A stretch of 64,000 bases of DNA from Sipunculus nudus (GCA_026874595.1 CM049310.1:33851558-33915557), one strand, 5' to 3'; positions 12,104-24,406 are shown, numbered from the stretch's first letter. The notes: a model not told the origin generated them from the sequence alone. A program made the numbers and translations.

Positions 12104-12152
<49 letters not shown>
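12065..12152. repeat. (AAT)n / (ATT)n inverted trinucleotide microsatellite
   Basis: A run of AAT units (about 12068-12104) is followed at once by a longer ATT run (about 12106-12152). The two halves are reverse complements and could fold into a long A/T hairpin. Confidence 0.9.
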
Positions 12153-13298
12153 GTTGTTTTTGAATTCGTATAACTTAAATGGCAGTGCGATGTCTTTCAG
12201 ATAGATCTGTTGTCCATAATTTTAACTAACCGATGTACTCTGTTAGAAATAAAGCTTTTTTGTCAGATACTTTTTTAATCAATATTAATGTCGAATCTAT
12301 GCAAAAATGTTTTTTTTTGCAGGACGTTAATTTTACTAAAACAATATTTTTTGAATAAAATAGCATATATAACCAATCAAAACTGTAATATTTATCTGGT
12401 GCATGTAACTCAAGTAACTTCAATGATGGATGCCGATTGCGGCGTTTTTAAGAACGAATATTGAAAAACAGGATTCGATCCTATGCTACATGAATAAAAT
12501 AACCATTTTCATAATTCCCAGCACAAGCGTTGTATTTAGGTTTCTTTAATTAAAATTCTTTGATAAGTATTTTATATTTGTTTTAAAGGTTTTGTCATAA
12601 AAGCCTATTACATGGGATGAGGGTTGCTTTATGTTATGAAGTAAAATAATTGAATGTTCACTTTATTTTTAGGTGGAGAAGGGCTATATTGTTGCTTTAC
12701 CGAACACCCATGTACCTGAACTTCAGGAAGTAATTTAAGGTCAGTTCTGATTGAAGAAAGGGTTGTAAAGTGGGCGTTATAATGCGCGTTATCAAAGCGT
12801 TGCACTGAGAAAAATAAAACTGTTGTCTGGGAACATTATTAATCATCCTAAGATGGAAAAAGACACATAAAATGGGGAGGAAGAACAAAGAACTGATGAT
12901 AGGAATTAAATGCTTGAAGACAACATATTAATAGTGGGAAGGATAACGTTCTAAATATAGCCTTTGTCAAAGCAAAATAAAGAAGGCGTCCATAGAATGG
13001 GGCCCCTTTTAATAAGAAGAAAATAATCGGGGTGCCATATATCGGGCAATTCCAAAAATAAAATGAATGCAAGATTGTGATCTCACACAGAGAAAGTTAA
13101 TTAATCTCTCACCCTTCCGCATATATCATACATAGAAGCTCGCTGTTTAAAAAAATCCCGATTATTTTCAATATTATTTCAACAAGAAGAAATTGTAATT
13201 AAACAACTTATAATGATATATATCCCTAATTAAATGTTACATACGCATCATAAATGAATGAAAAATATATATTTCTTATGAAAGTATATGTAAATATT

Positions 13299-13300
<2 letters not shown>
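12153..13300. other. No recognisable gene or repeat
   Basis: Frames at 12226-12423, 12697-12888 and 12848-13072 (minus strand) have no recognisable motif. Confidence 0.4.

Positions 13301-13338
<38 letters not shown>
13301..13338. repeat. (TA)n microsatellite
   Basis: About 19 TA dinucleotides. Confidence 0.97.
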
Positions 13339-13341
<3 letters not shown>

Positions 13342-13672
13342 AATGTCATTAAAAAGGTCACTCTTTTAAAATACATGAGCTACACAAACAAAAAAACATT
13401 TCTTTATATACAAACCACACTGGCCAATATTTACATCCTATTTTGTTGAAGTGATCTTGAGTGAACAGATGATTCGATAACGCCCCAAACCCTTAAACCA
13501 GAGCGATGATGAAGATTCAAGTAGGTTATGTGTGATGGGTGTAAAGTTGGGCTATGTTTTTCTCTTATCATATCCCATCATGTCATTACACTATTATCAA
13601 GTTAATCGGGTGTGCCGATATTAGCCCAAAAAATCGGATAAGTTTCTCTTGGATCCTGTTTTCCGGCCTCTG

Positions 13673-13945
13673 TGGTCTAGGGAGAGAACACAGGACTAGT
13701 GGCCTGGAGGTCGTTAGTTGGAATCTCAGCCGAGGAGGTGACCGAGCAGTGTGAACGATAACACTCCCAGGGCTGCAGGTAGAGTTGTCACCTGGCCTGG
13801 TTAACAGCATGGTATAAAATGAGAGGAAGCGTGTGGCACTAACCTGTCATGTAGTCCGAAACCGGAATGGAAATCTGTAGATGTAAATATGCCTAGTTAA
13901 GCTTGCATTTTAAAAAAATCGAGGCGGTTACCTCAAGCTAAAAAA
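13673..13945 (+). mobile_element. tRNA-derived SINE, short variant, same family as the 8.0-kb copy
   Basis: The plus strand starts CCGGCCTCTGTGGTCTAGGG, like the head of the 8.0-kb element. It carries a damaged B-box region (TTAGTTGGAATCTCAGCC) and shares the 3' part GAGAGGAAGCGTGTGG, GTAGTCCGAAACCGGAATGG and TAGTTAAGCTTGCAT. It ends in a variant of the hairpin (GAGGCGGTTACCTC) and an A-rich tail. The middle 90-100 bases present in the 8.0-kb copy are missing, so this is either an internal deletion or a short subfamily. No clear target duplication was found. Confidence 0.8.
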
Positions 13946-14084
13946 AACATTTAAAAAATCCTAAAATTTAATTAAGTATTATTCTGGAATTTTGGGCGCC
14001 ATGCACGAATTTCACGTTCTCGCTTGGTTCCCTGACGGCTACTGGCGGTTTTTAAGATTGTTTTAATGCTAGCTCAGATCTCGC

Positions 14085-14365
14085 CGCTGTCACCCCGATG
14101 TTCTCCGGGGTTCTGTCACGATGTCTGCCCGATGTCACACCGATGTCGTCCCGATGTTACCCCGAAATGCCCCGGATGTTAACTGAAATTGCCTCACTTC
14201 ATTTGTCGGACCACGTGATATATCATGGGATGAAATCGCTCAAACGTCTAGGTAACACGTCACACATCGTGTTCCTATCTTGGTAACACTCCAAATGTAA
14301 TGTTATCCAGTGTCTTTACGATGTGTTCAGATTTGTCCAGATGTTGCCCCGATGTAACATCGAAA
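14085..14365. repeat. Degenerate 11-bp minisatellite, CG-phased (locus B)
   Basis: Five consecutive 11-bp units at about 14118-14172 read CGATGTCTGCC, CGATGTCACAC, CGATGTCGTCC, CGATGTTACCC and CGAAATGCCCC. A further unit-like block lies upstream. After about 130 unrelated bases a second block at 14318-14362 has the same words (CGATGTGTTCA, GATGTTGCCCC). The period and leading CG match locus A although the rest of the unit differs. Confidence 0.7.
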
Positions 14366-14453
14366 ACAAATTCGTTGAACTTTTTGAAAATGTCTCGATA
14401 TCATCCCAATCTCTCCTCACTAGCGATTTTCATCCAGAATGATGTGCAGATAG

Positions 14454-14478
14454 AGGGGGTGGGGGGGGGGGGGGGGGG
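14454..14478. repeat. Poly-G tract
   Basis: Run of G with a single T interruption near each end. Confidence 0.95.
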
Positions 14479-14638
14479 TGGGGAAGCTTCCAATCTGGAG
14501 TACTTTCGGTAAATCCAAATCACGGAACAAGTTCCGACAGTTTCATGTGCTTTTGTTATGTACTTGACCGGTTGATCTCGGGAGATATTTTGTGAAATTC
14601 TCATCAGCTGGAAGGGTAGGGACAACAATCTTCCCTTC

Positions 14639-14641
<3 letters not shown>

Positions 14642-14683
<42 letters not shown>
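14642..14683. repeat. (TA)n microsatellite
   Basis: About 21 TA dinucleotides. Confidence 0.97.
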
Positions 14684-14686
<3 letters not shown>

Positions 14687-15095
14687 TTAACGGATGTTAA
14701 ATTATATTCGATAATTGCAAGATAAAAAAAAACAACCGATGATCGATTATAAATCGATTATTTTATGCACCAGCTATAATACCATGAATTATACTGTACA
14801 TTACTGCAGCATTATACCTAAAATATTGACTGAGTAAATTCAGTCAACTCGTACATCGCAATGAACTGACGTTCGTTGGCACTTATCCGTGGCAAAGTTT
14901 TAAACTGTTTGCTGTTTTGTGTCCTGTCTTTCTTATATGTCTTAAAAAGAAAATTATTCTATCGCAATAATATGACTTTTTGGATCAGCATAAATGATTG
15001 TTTATGAACGATTATATATTAAGTTGCCGTCGACTTCATTGATTATGAATAAAAATCCCGATCAACCATCGATATAATCGATAATTTGGAACAAC

Positions 15096-15097
<2 letters not shown>
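14684..15097. other. No recognisable gene or repeat
   Basis: AT-rich spacer between two TA microsatellites, with no supported feature. Confidence 0.4.
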
Positions 15098-15151
<54 letters not shown>

Positions 15152-15163
15152 TTATATATATAT
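15098..15163. repeat. (TA)n microsatellite with TTTA interruptions
   Basis: About 30 TA units, interrupted twice by TT. A smaller TA run follows at 15275-15303. Confidence 0.97.
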
Positions 15164-15303
15164 TACAGCTCATTTTATCAGTTGAGCCCATGGTTTTCAT
15201 ACAATCTGGATGTAGATACATTTATAACTGATGGTATCTTTGCTCGTTACATGAACTCATATTCAATGTAATACCATATATATATATAATTATATATATA
15301 TAT

Positions 15304-15812
15304 TAATTGATTTATACTATTTTCTTGGGAACAGCTTGATATATAGACGTTCTAATTAGTTAGTCGTTAATTTTCGTAATATTATGCAGTTTTAACATGT
15401 ATCGAATGAGGCTAGGTTTTCATCCTCGTTCGTGTGTGTTTATGTACAGGTGTTTGTTCGCAACATGACCCAAGCAACTTCGTGATTATGCCTGAATTTC
15501 GACAGTACAGACTGAAGTGTACGTATACAGGCCCGTGTTAACACTCACCTGCACAAGGCCGAGTTAAATGTTATTTTTGAATTATTAGATCCTAAAAGGT
15601 GCTTAGGGAAAACCTGCAACCATTGAACACGCAAGTATATACCTCCGGTTGTAAGGCTCGCCATGTAGTATCTTTTGTGGCCTATTAGTACAAACAGGTC
15701 CACAGGGACGTCTTCATTTATGCATGGCAGGCCCTATATCCATGAGACTCGCTATCTAATTGAGTTTACTTGTAACTGTACGACCAGGATTATCTAGAGT
15801 TATCCACGAGTC
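15304..15812. other. No recognisable gene or repeat
   Basis: No frame over 60 codons and no repeat boundary. Confidence 0.4.
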
Positions 15813-15926
15813 AAATTTTGGATATAATACAAAGTATGTTAATTTAACAAATCTAAAATGGAACTTACCTACATTTGGGATATAATACAAAAGTATGTTA
15901 ATTTTACAAATCTAAAATGGAAATAA
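15813..15926 (+). repeat. Tandem duplication of about 57 bp
   Basis: Two adjacent copies share GGATATAATACAAAAGTATG and TACAAATCTAAAATGGAA. They differ only by a few substitutions and single-base indels, so the duplication is fairly recent. Confidence 0.9.
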
Positions 15927-18073
15927 CACACACATTGAAGTATGAGGAATTGCTTCAACGCCCAATTAGACCTCACCAGGTTATGTGAAGAAGTAAAACA
16001 GATGATACTCATTTATTTTGACGTTTTCCTAAATTTTTATGCTAAATTCTGACCATTATAATCCTTTCGAAAATGCATACTAAATTCTAAACTTCATGCT
16101 ATATAGTGAACACGGATGGGTGAAATTTTTAACTGATATTGTCTATACATATAAATGTTGCCCCTTCCTCTCTCACTTTCTCTCTCACTCTGTATTATGA
16201 ATATATGTGATCATGTCAGAACTGCAAACATATTTCTGAAAGTGTGCACTTTATGGCATTGTCAACAGTAAACTAATTATATTTATAATCGTCATCATCA
16301 TAAATTGATAATATATGTAAAAGTTATATTAATTCTTTTATTTAGTTATTTAAAACAAAATTTTATACAATTCGATTTCCACAAGACGGTATCTTTTATG
16401 TGTTCATTCACACTTTCTTACAGATTCTTACATCATCATAAACTAAATGCCGCCAATGTAAAACACAGGAAGTTTTAGTCTCGATGGAACAACTCCATTC
16501 TTTGGTTAGCATTATAAAAATGGCCATGGTTCTAGATCTAGACATGGACAAAATACATAGCGGATTGTTAAATGGAATGTCAGCCCTGAATAAAAATTAT
16601 ATGACATTTCAACAAAATTTCAGTCCAGAACCTTTTGCTTGAAATATGAACACAAACTATCCAATTAACCAAAGGTAAAACATAAGATTACTTCTGCAAA
16701 TTGGCGGGAGCAAAACAACAAAACACTCCGAGACCACATTCTACTCATCACAAAACTTAGGTGTTTGCTGCGGGAAGATCTATACACAGACCACAAACGA
16801 TCCTCAGTCTACATCAGTTTAGAAATTAAGCAATCTTTGCAAATCACCGGACGCACTGTTCAGTATAGGCAAAGAGACAGATAAACGGAAGCGTAAAAGC
16901 ATTTCCCAAGAAATACAATGCCTACATATTATAATCTTTCCCGTCTCTACCATAAACACAAATACAGGGGCGGCGATACAAAAGAGATTTTGGGTACATA
17001 CTCCCTTCCATTACTGCTTTTCCGCTGAATGAACGAGCATTAGCAAATGGCTTATAAATACGTTTGAAGATTTATATATATATGACCCCATTTCATCCAC
17101 TATAACTGAAAAACCGGATGTTTCAATGAGCGTAGGTTTATAAAAAAAAGTGCCCTTAATCATAACCTCCACCCTTTTAGATGAATTGAGGTCCCTGCCC
17201 GTATACTGAGGCATATTTTAGACATCAAAGCTTAACCAATACTAAGTGTTTGTTGTCCAGACCAGGTTCACTTGAGCAGCAAGATTTGCATTTGCCTTGC
17301 ATTTGCATCTACCTATATATCCTTTATTTCTCAGTTTCCATACAATTGGAGTGTCCTGATTATGTTATATATGATATAACAGCATTTTATCATGAAGAGA
17401 AGAGCAGAAGACCATCACTGACACAGCCATGCTGCTGATGCATGAACCCAGTTCACTCATGACTTGACCTCTGGTGTTCTAGACTAATTTATTGCTAATA
17501 AATCTATTCCAAAACATCCTAGTTCATAAATAATGCGTCAGAGTTGATGAAAATACATGGACACAGTAAGTCCATTACAAGTTTATTGCTGTATCTTTAC
17601 CTTTTCACATATTTGCCAATGGAATTTATCCAAACGATATTCACTTTAATTTATTTGGGACACTAATCATAGGACAATTTTTCTCATATCAATAAGGCCA
17701 AAGACAGGCCAGGGTCATGTAACAAAAGATAAACGTGACAGCATGGCAGGCTCCAGATAATCATAAGCAGTTGATATCATAGCAATTACCTTATAAGATC
17801 ACTCCTACATTATTTATTTTTGCTCAAGAAGAATAAATAGCAATTATTGGTGAGAAATTTGCTTAATTGCCTCCATTATCTCCCTTTATTTTGCAATTAT
17901 CCTAATGTGCCCTTGCTACGATTTTACATGAGAGGATCCCAATAACCGAAATCTCATTTCAGTTATAAACCCATACCAAGATTAGCATTACCACCATTTT
18001 GACATGACCAGTCTTCTTGTAAATTCGGTAATGATAATTGTAATATGGCCAGTGTTACAAGTAAGAATTTCTC
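15927..18073. other. No recognisable gene or repeat
   Basis: AT-rich. Minus frame 17011-17214 and plus frame 17250-17438 carry no recognisable motif. Confidence 0.35.
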
Positions 18074-18412
18074 TTAGACCCCGAGATGGGAACTAGTACG
18101 CGTCCTAGGTACATATTCTGAACTACGGTACCCGTTACTGGAGTACCTATAATAATAAAACACCGCAGAATAGCCTACAAGCTTCCACGACTCTATATAA
18201 GCTCTATCGTCTTTTGTTTTATATTCAACATGGTCCAGCGTAACTGTGTCAATGATCTGTCCTAATTTCTTGTCCAATTTTTCTTGATGGACATTGGTTC
18301 CTGCATATTGTCTAGTTCTATCCACTTCGCATGGGATTTTTGTGTGGAAACAAAGCTTTGTTACCATTATCAAATCATCGACCTTGACCCCTACATATAT
18401 TTCAAAAGACAA
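18074..18412 (-). CDS. Candidate exon of an unrecognised protein
   Basis: A 112-codon minus frame whose first 80 or so residues have protein-like composition: charged residues are well mixed, and stretches such as VKVDDLIMVTKL, QEKLDKKLGQIID and EYKTKDDRAYIESWKL occur, quite unlike the low-complexity frames elsewhere in the window. A possible splice acceptor (TTGAAATATATGTAG) precedes GGGTCAAGG at about 18394. A possible but weak donor (TATAG/GTACTC) lies near 18145. After that point the translation is rich in Tyr, Ser and Arg and less convincing. No domain was recognised. It could be an exon of a host gene, transposon code or chance. No neighbouring exon was found. Confidence 0.3.
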   Translation of the reverse strand: MSFEIYVGVKVDDLIMVTKLCFHTKIPCEVDRTRQYAGTNVHQEKLDKKLGQIIDTVTLDHVEYKTKDDRAYIESWKLVGYSAVFYYYRYSSNGYRSSEYVPRTRTSSHLGV

Positions 18413-19374
18413 GACTTGGGAGTTGCCGAATACGTACCTGTAAACTTGCTATTTTTAAAACTGTTTAAAGATAATGTTATTTACGTTTAAACAAACAATA
18501 TTCGTATTAAATAGAGTAAATTGTCTTTGCTCGCTTATTTGTCGGTCGATTACACCGTCACTATCGGGATGCCAATTAGTCTATCTCATGGAATGATTTT
18601 TCCCCATATGTTGTACCGTCGTTAATATTATAATAACAGAAGAATACATGTGCGCGGCTTTAGAGTGTGTTGCAGGTGTATAATTTTTATTGCGGACAGA
18701 AGGGATAATCGTATATAATCTGTATCGAGGTATTTATTGTGATGGCCCTGTGCCGGCAGATGTATAAAAATCCATTTCTGGACCAAGCCCAATTATTCTA
18801 AGAAAGTTTAAGCCAGATAGCTAAGAAGCCCACAACACTTGATTCTAGAAGTGAAACTATATTTGTCTTAAAATATTTTAGGTGACACAATTCGGACTGA
18901 AAGTATATATGTATTGCCTTGGAACATTTATGAACATGTTAAACCATGACATTTTAACAAATATAAAGGGTTGTTAGTATTTGGTCAGCCAAGATGAATC
19001 AGTTCATAAACAGCGGCATTTAGAAATACGGACCGGGATCAGAACGGCGATTCCAGCTGCCCTGTTGGTATGTGTCAAGTACTTGTGCTGCTGCAGACTC
19101 GCCAGCTGCTGGCACAGAAGTCGTGTGGTTTAATTAACCTTTTGTCTAGTCTTTTTTTTGCGCCCGAATGATGTAAATTATGTTGTCGCCACGCACGGGA
19201 GTTGGCAGGTACTTTCATCCATTAGTGACAAGATAATGAGCTAGACTTGTCTGATATTTTAAGGTGATTATCATAAATACCTCGATAATGAAGGTGTTAT
19301 TTAGCCACCAAATGTCAAATGACATTTGATATTTAACATCGTAGTAAATTATCCGATCTTAAGGGTTCAGAATT
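18413..19374. other. No recognisable gene or repeat
   Basis: No frame, repeat boundary or RNA supported. A small palindrome (ATGTCAAATGACATTTGAT) lies near 19311-19329. Confidence 0.4.
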
Positions 19375-19482
19375 GATGTTTTTCCTTTCATTGTGTGCGA
19401 CCATGTTTTAGGGTTGCACTGCAGATGATTTACCTTACGTAACGTACATGACTGAGTTGGAGCACGCCTCATTGACGGTACA
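19375..19482 (+). repeat. Dispersed repeat of unknown family, copy B
   Basis: Partner of 4353-4457, same orientation. Immediately downstream, on the minus strand, 19469-19723 is an 84-codon frame of moderately protein-like composition. It may be remnant code of the same element, but nothing in it is recognisable. Confidence 0.6.
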
Positions 19483-21879
19483 GGACCATAAAATTTGGAA
19501 CCTGAGCCGTTATGGTTGATGAATGCCTGGAGTATTGCCAAACTTTCTGTTTGTGGTTGATTTGTCGACTGCATCCATGGAAGTTGTGCTGTTTGCAAAA
19601 CTCGTTTGAAGCTACATCTTGTTCCAAAGCTGGCAAGAACAATATGCGTAATGGTTCCTTATGTACTAAACAGTCGGCACTGATATCGTCATTTGTATTT
19701 ATTATTAATCCTTCTTTGGGCATGTAACCTGTTTTGATTTTGCTCTGTGTTTGCTGTCTGAGATTGTATTATGTAATTCGGCGCTTTTATTCCTTTTTTT
19801 TTAACTTGCTATTTCTTAGCACTGATGCAAGTCCTGTGACAAACACCTTACATGACCTTATATGTTGCCTCTCTCGTTTCTCCTTCCCCTTTTCTTTCAG
19901 TAACCTTATCATCGACTGAAGCTATAGGTAACCAATTATGCTTTACCAAAGTATGTCTGAGACATTTCGGCGCCTAATGCTCACTTCATGTCCACTGGCC
20001 TTGCGGAGTAGCCTAAAGATATATATTTTCTCTCCGCCACACTCTGGCTTTTACACAGGCGCCTTCGTACTTTCTATATTGCTTCATGCATAGTCGTTTA
20101 GTCGTCCGCGTTGGCGATAAAATTCGATTAAAGCTATGCAGATTTATGAAAAAACTATATCTGGTTTCTTTCCGATGATCCTTTTTCTTTAAATTTGGTG
20201 TAGATTCTAATACGCGTTTTTACGGAGGATCATTCTGTTTTCTTGAAGCCTCCCCTTTCCCACCTAATGAAGGAGTAATTTCATTTAATTTTGGTCTGTT
20301 TTGACTTAATAGTGCAAAGCAGATTCGTCCCTCACATATCTACTTGAACAGTCCTACTATAAACAACAAATGCAAAATATGAATATGTATGATCTCTCAG
20401 GTCAAGCACAGTGTAAACATCTTGAAAGGTACGATGTATTTTTATCCTTTGTGTTTGAGCATGTATTTTTTTCATATTGGGTAAACGTATAGGGTACGGT
20501 GCAAGGTCATTGTTTCCGTCTATATTATTTTTTTTAAATAATGCTGACGTGCCCTAAGTATAAAGGCCAGTGCTCCACGGAATTATGGTAATGGTATTAT
20601 CTGGTGGTATTATTTTAATTAATTGAAAGAAGATCTCTTGTTCGAATATATTTCCTCTAGAGTCCGTAGAATGTTTTATTTTCTAACCGTCTCCGCAAAT
20701 TTTGTGGTCTTTAACATTGAAGAGGACATTGATAAATGGAACGTTATGCCACGAAAAGGTCAAAGACCTGTTAAAAAAACACAACACATGACTGAATAGC
20801 AAAATACGCCAGGAAAAGAATATTTTGAGGACCTGACACTGATTTGAAAATGTTCTATGTCACTTTGTCTTACGTTCTTGATAAATTATCCATAACCTTT
20901 GCCGGTAAGAAAACATCACTACTCTATTATAAGCTGTAACACATTCAGATGTCAATTAAATGTAAAGCAAGAGGCGTTGCTGCAATAATTTCTGTCACGT
21001 TTTAGCTTTACTTCCTTGCAAGCCAAGGCTTATGTAAGCAGAAGGAGATTCCAGTTCCATCTTCTTATTTCCATGGGGTACCTACGCCAAACTGAAGACC
21101 TTTACATTGTTGGTTCGCTATTAGCAAGCCTAGTCAAAAAGCATTTTGGGGATCATCAATACATTTTTCATCGGAGACGATCATGAGGCGCTGTCACTTT
21201 AATATTTAAACACCTTTATAACAGTTATCTCTAATTATGCGAAAAAAATGAATACTTATCTCCCATCCTCACAATAGGTACAGCTGTCCAGAACCGTGAA
21301 TAGGAATAGACAATTAGTTTTCAGACTTTATGAGTCAGACTCTATGACATAAATCCAACGCGACTGGGCTGAATCTGTCATAAATAAAAAAGAACAATCT
21401 CATCCTTATAAGAAGAGCCGATCTACCGGGCAAAGAAAAGTCTGCTAGAGCTGTTATACTAAGTTAATCATTGGCGGGTCATGATGAGGATCACTAATTC
21501 AATCAGCAGTAAATTTATACTTTTCTAGAAGAAAATGCCTTCGGGATAGAGATTATGATCACGTTTAGCCGAAGAAGGGGTTTGTGGCTTGTGGTTAATG
21601 TGTTTTGGTTAACCGGAAGGAACCAGGGGAAGCATTATTGACTCATGCAAACTACATTAATTACCTCTCATTGCTCTCATGGATAAATTGGAATTAATGG
21701 TAAAGGTGGGGGTTTCTAGCCCTACATCACCGAAGATGTCAGCTCATCCGACTTGACACGTAGGTTTCCTGGTCTCTCGGGCTTGTTCATTCTTGTAGCT
21801 TTTCAATTTGGCTCCCCGGGCAGCATACAACCCAAGCAGCAATATCATGCGCTAGAAGGTTATTCGTTCAACATTTCCT
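19483..21879. other. No recognisable gene or repeat
   Basis: Apart from the minus frame at 19469-19723 mentioned with the adjacent repeat, only short frames occur. Confidence 0.35.
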
Positions 21880-22048
21880 TACTCCCATGATCAGTACCCA
21901 TTCACTCCTTGGTCGAGAGAGCGCACTCTTGTGGTAAAGACTTTGCCTAGGAGTCTTAGCGCAGACGGTGGTCAAAACGGGACGCGTAACCACAACCTTG
22001 CGGTCACAAGTCCAGGACCATTACCCATTACGCCACCACGCTCCACAT
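21880..22048 (-). mobile_element. tRNA-related SINE fragment
   Basis: The minus strand from about 22046 reads like a degenerate tRNA: GGAGCGTGGTGGCGTAATGG (A-box region), then CCTGGACTTGTGACCGCAAG, then GTTGTGGTTACGCGTCCC in the B-box position, where a functional box would read GGTTCGAATCC. About 95 further bases of body follow. The broken B box argues against a live tRNA gene. The body differs from the 8.0-kb SINE family, so this is a second tRNA-derived family. Ends are uncertain. Confidence 0.55.
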
Positions 22049-22109
22049 GTAATTTAGCGCTCATACTCTCGAAAATTTAACCAAGAAACCCCTTTCTTAA
22101 TGCACTTAT

Positions 22110-22695
22110 CACATCGGAAAAGCGAATGAAAAGCGGATCAATAGCTTAACTCTGTTTTTCTGTTGCTTACCGTGCGCCCATGTCGGAATTGATTCACTGA
22201 CTTTGGAGTTCATTCGCCGAATTGCCCGAAGCAAAAGCTAAATTATTGCTTCGAGGCAATAATGTCGCTTTTGAGTTGCCCAACTTTCAGAAATAAAAAT
22301 TTCGTTTTTAGTTCGCTCACTGCACTATGGTTTCGGTATTCATTCGGTTATACCGTTATTGTTTCGCTTTACATTCACCTGTGTCGTTTTTGTCTTTGGC
22401 TGATTTTAAACCGATCAGAAAGCGAATCGATAAAGAATAGACCGAAGTTGAAAACCATGCATCGCTTATCTGGCGGTATTCCCCCTTATGTGTTCGCTTT
22501 GGATTCGCCGATGTCGCTATTGGTGTGTTTTACTTCGCCCTTGTCGCTATTGGCTTGCTTTCAGTAAGCCCTCGTCGCTATTGGTTCGGTGATCATGCGC
22601 TTTTCATACGCCTATTCCGGTTCTCCCTCGCTTCTGTATATGTGTTGGTTAGCCGACATCTTTTATCATTCGCTTATAGTTATGTTTCATGCCGT
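22110..22695. repeat. Degenerate minisatellite, about 11-bp CG phasing (locus C)
   Basis: The words TCGCTATTGG (three times, 22514-22585), TTCGCTTT, ATTCGCCGA and ATTCGG recur. CG dinucleotides fall mostly 9-11 bases apart, for example CGGTGATCATG followed by CGCTTTTCATA and CGCCTATTC. Two of these units closely resemble locus A at 1.0-1.4 kb. It produces spurious frames at 22262-22567 and 22525-22707. Confidence 0.6.
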
Positions 22696-24135
22696 CATTG
22701 CATCTAAATCATCCCCAACACCATAACAAATTCTACATTTTTGCTCTCCATGTCCATTTTCTTATAAAATAAAGTTTTTGGTTCGTTATTCTGTGTGACA
22801 CGATCTTTATATAGTTCTAACGGTCATCCTGATTAATCTTTTGAAAAATGCATTAATGAAAAATAAAATAATATCACAGCATTGATGAACCAATAAAACA
22901 CTTCTTAGGAGAAACAGTCTTAATCTTAGCTTTCCAAATTTACTGAACCTGGCATCCTATTTATTGACTTAAAAAAGGAGAAATGTCCTTATACCCTCTG
23001 TTGTGTTCGCAATTGTCATATATGTCGTAAAACAGCAAGAATACGCAATATCAAGAGCGTTCTATTTATGTTTTACCAAGCTTAAAGTTACCATCTTTTG
23101 CAAAATATATCCAGAGAGACATTTTGTCAATCCCGATTTACTTTTCGCTACAGCATAGCATGAAAAATAAATGTTTTCTTTTATTCTAAAGAATATTAAC
23201 TGTTCCTTTGTTTTTGCCAAACAAGTAGATAGCACCAAGACATAAGCGACACATGCAGTCAATGTTTTTATATTTTACGTGTGTGTCGAGGTAAACAATA
23301 GTCACAAAGTCAGAATGGGTTTTATTGAAAAGCCTTTTAACCTTTAATTACGTCGATTTTTAAAAGGAAAACATTACATGAATTTACATCTCTTTTCTAC
23401 ATTTGTGTAACTTTTTATCAGTAATCTTTACATTTCATTTAGCTCACATACTCCTGAAGAATCAATTAGTTACAAGTTGCCCTCATATAATGGTCCTGTC
23501 GTGATTCATTTGAGGTATTTGGCCATAACCAACTGTTTATTTTAGCACTAAATTACATGTTGTGTAAAACAAGACCCAAATATGTTATTTAACCTGATGT
23601 TATCAAAGTTTATCGTTGTACATCTTAAATGAAAAAATACTGTTAACATCATATTGATTTATTTCTACACATGCCAGAAACAAACATTGAAAATAAACAT
23701 TTATAACCACACATGGGACACGTGAATGATTCATACCCGTGTGATCCAAAATGACGGCACGTCATTCATTTTCAACATTCAACATCGCTGTTTGTAGAAA
23801 ATATTTTATATTTAGAGCATGCCACATTAAAAAAGAAATACAATAATGGCATAAACTGCTATCAGCTAAAAGTGATACTGCTGGTACTATAACAGTGACG
23901 GTCGTACTGCCCCCCCCCCCCCCCCCCGTTGAGCTGTAACATCTCTTATGGTATCAAGATCTTTTCCCATGTATTCGTGATTAATTTATATCTTTTCCCA
24001 TGTATTCTTGATTAATTTTTTATTTTTCAGATTTCTTTTATAACACCGAGATTAGTTTTAATTTTTTTTCCAATATATTCGTGATTAATTTTCATTTTTC
24101 ATATTTTTGTTATAGCACCGAGAACCCCATACCCA
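22696..24135. other. No gene; poly-C tract at 23910-23927
   Basis: AT-rich spacer. A local duplication of 'tcttttcccatgtattcgtgattaat' appears two to three times between 23960 and 24095 with an increasingly T-rich context. No coding region is supported. Confidence 0.5.
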
Positions 24136-24139
24136 GATC

Positions 24140-24406
24140 CCATTCGACTGTGAGTGAGACACGGCTTCCTAATAGCCCGCGTGCTTAGCCTGGTTTGGGT
24201 AGCGGCAGCCTGCTACCCAAATGTTGATATTTTATTCTAGGACCAGTGAATTTATTTATAAAAAAACCCTGCGAATCAAGTTTTCATGGCTAGTGTTGGT
24301 GTCAACCGTGAAAAATCTCACGGCTCTTCGGCTGATGATTTAGCTTACGAACTGAGCTCTGCTGTCTCCTGAACGTGCGTGGCCTACGCACCGAGGCCGG
24401 TAAAAC
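24140..24406 (-). mobile_element. Diverged SINE, relative of the 8.0-kb family
   Basis: The plus strand carries GTGAGTGAGACACG and CAACCGTGAAAAATCTCACG near 24150 and 24304, then the equivalents of the tRNA-like head, ending in CACCGAGGCCGG at 24395-24406. Order and orientation match the minus-strand copy at 7958-8352. About 75 bases near 24195-24275 do not match and may be a later insertion. Box sequences are destroyed. Confidence 0.6.

Noticed and set aside
22262-22707. ORFs of 101 and 60 codons as a membrane protein
   Set aside because: Their Leu/Phe/Ser-rich composition comes from the T- and CG-rich degenerate minisatellite.
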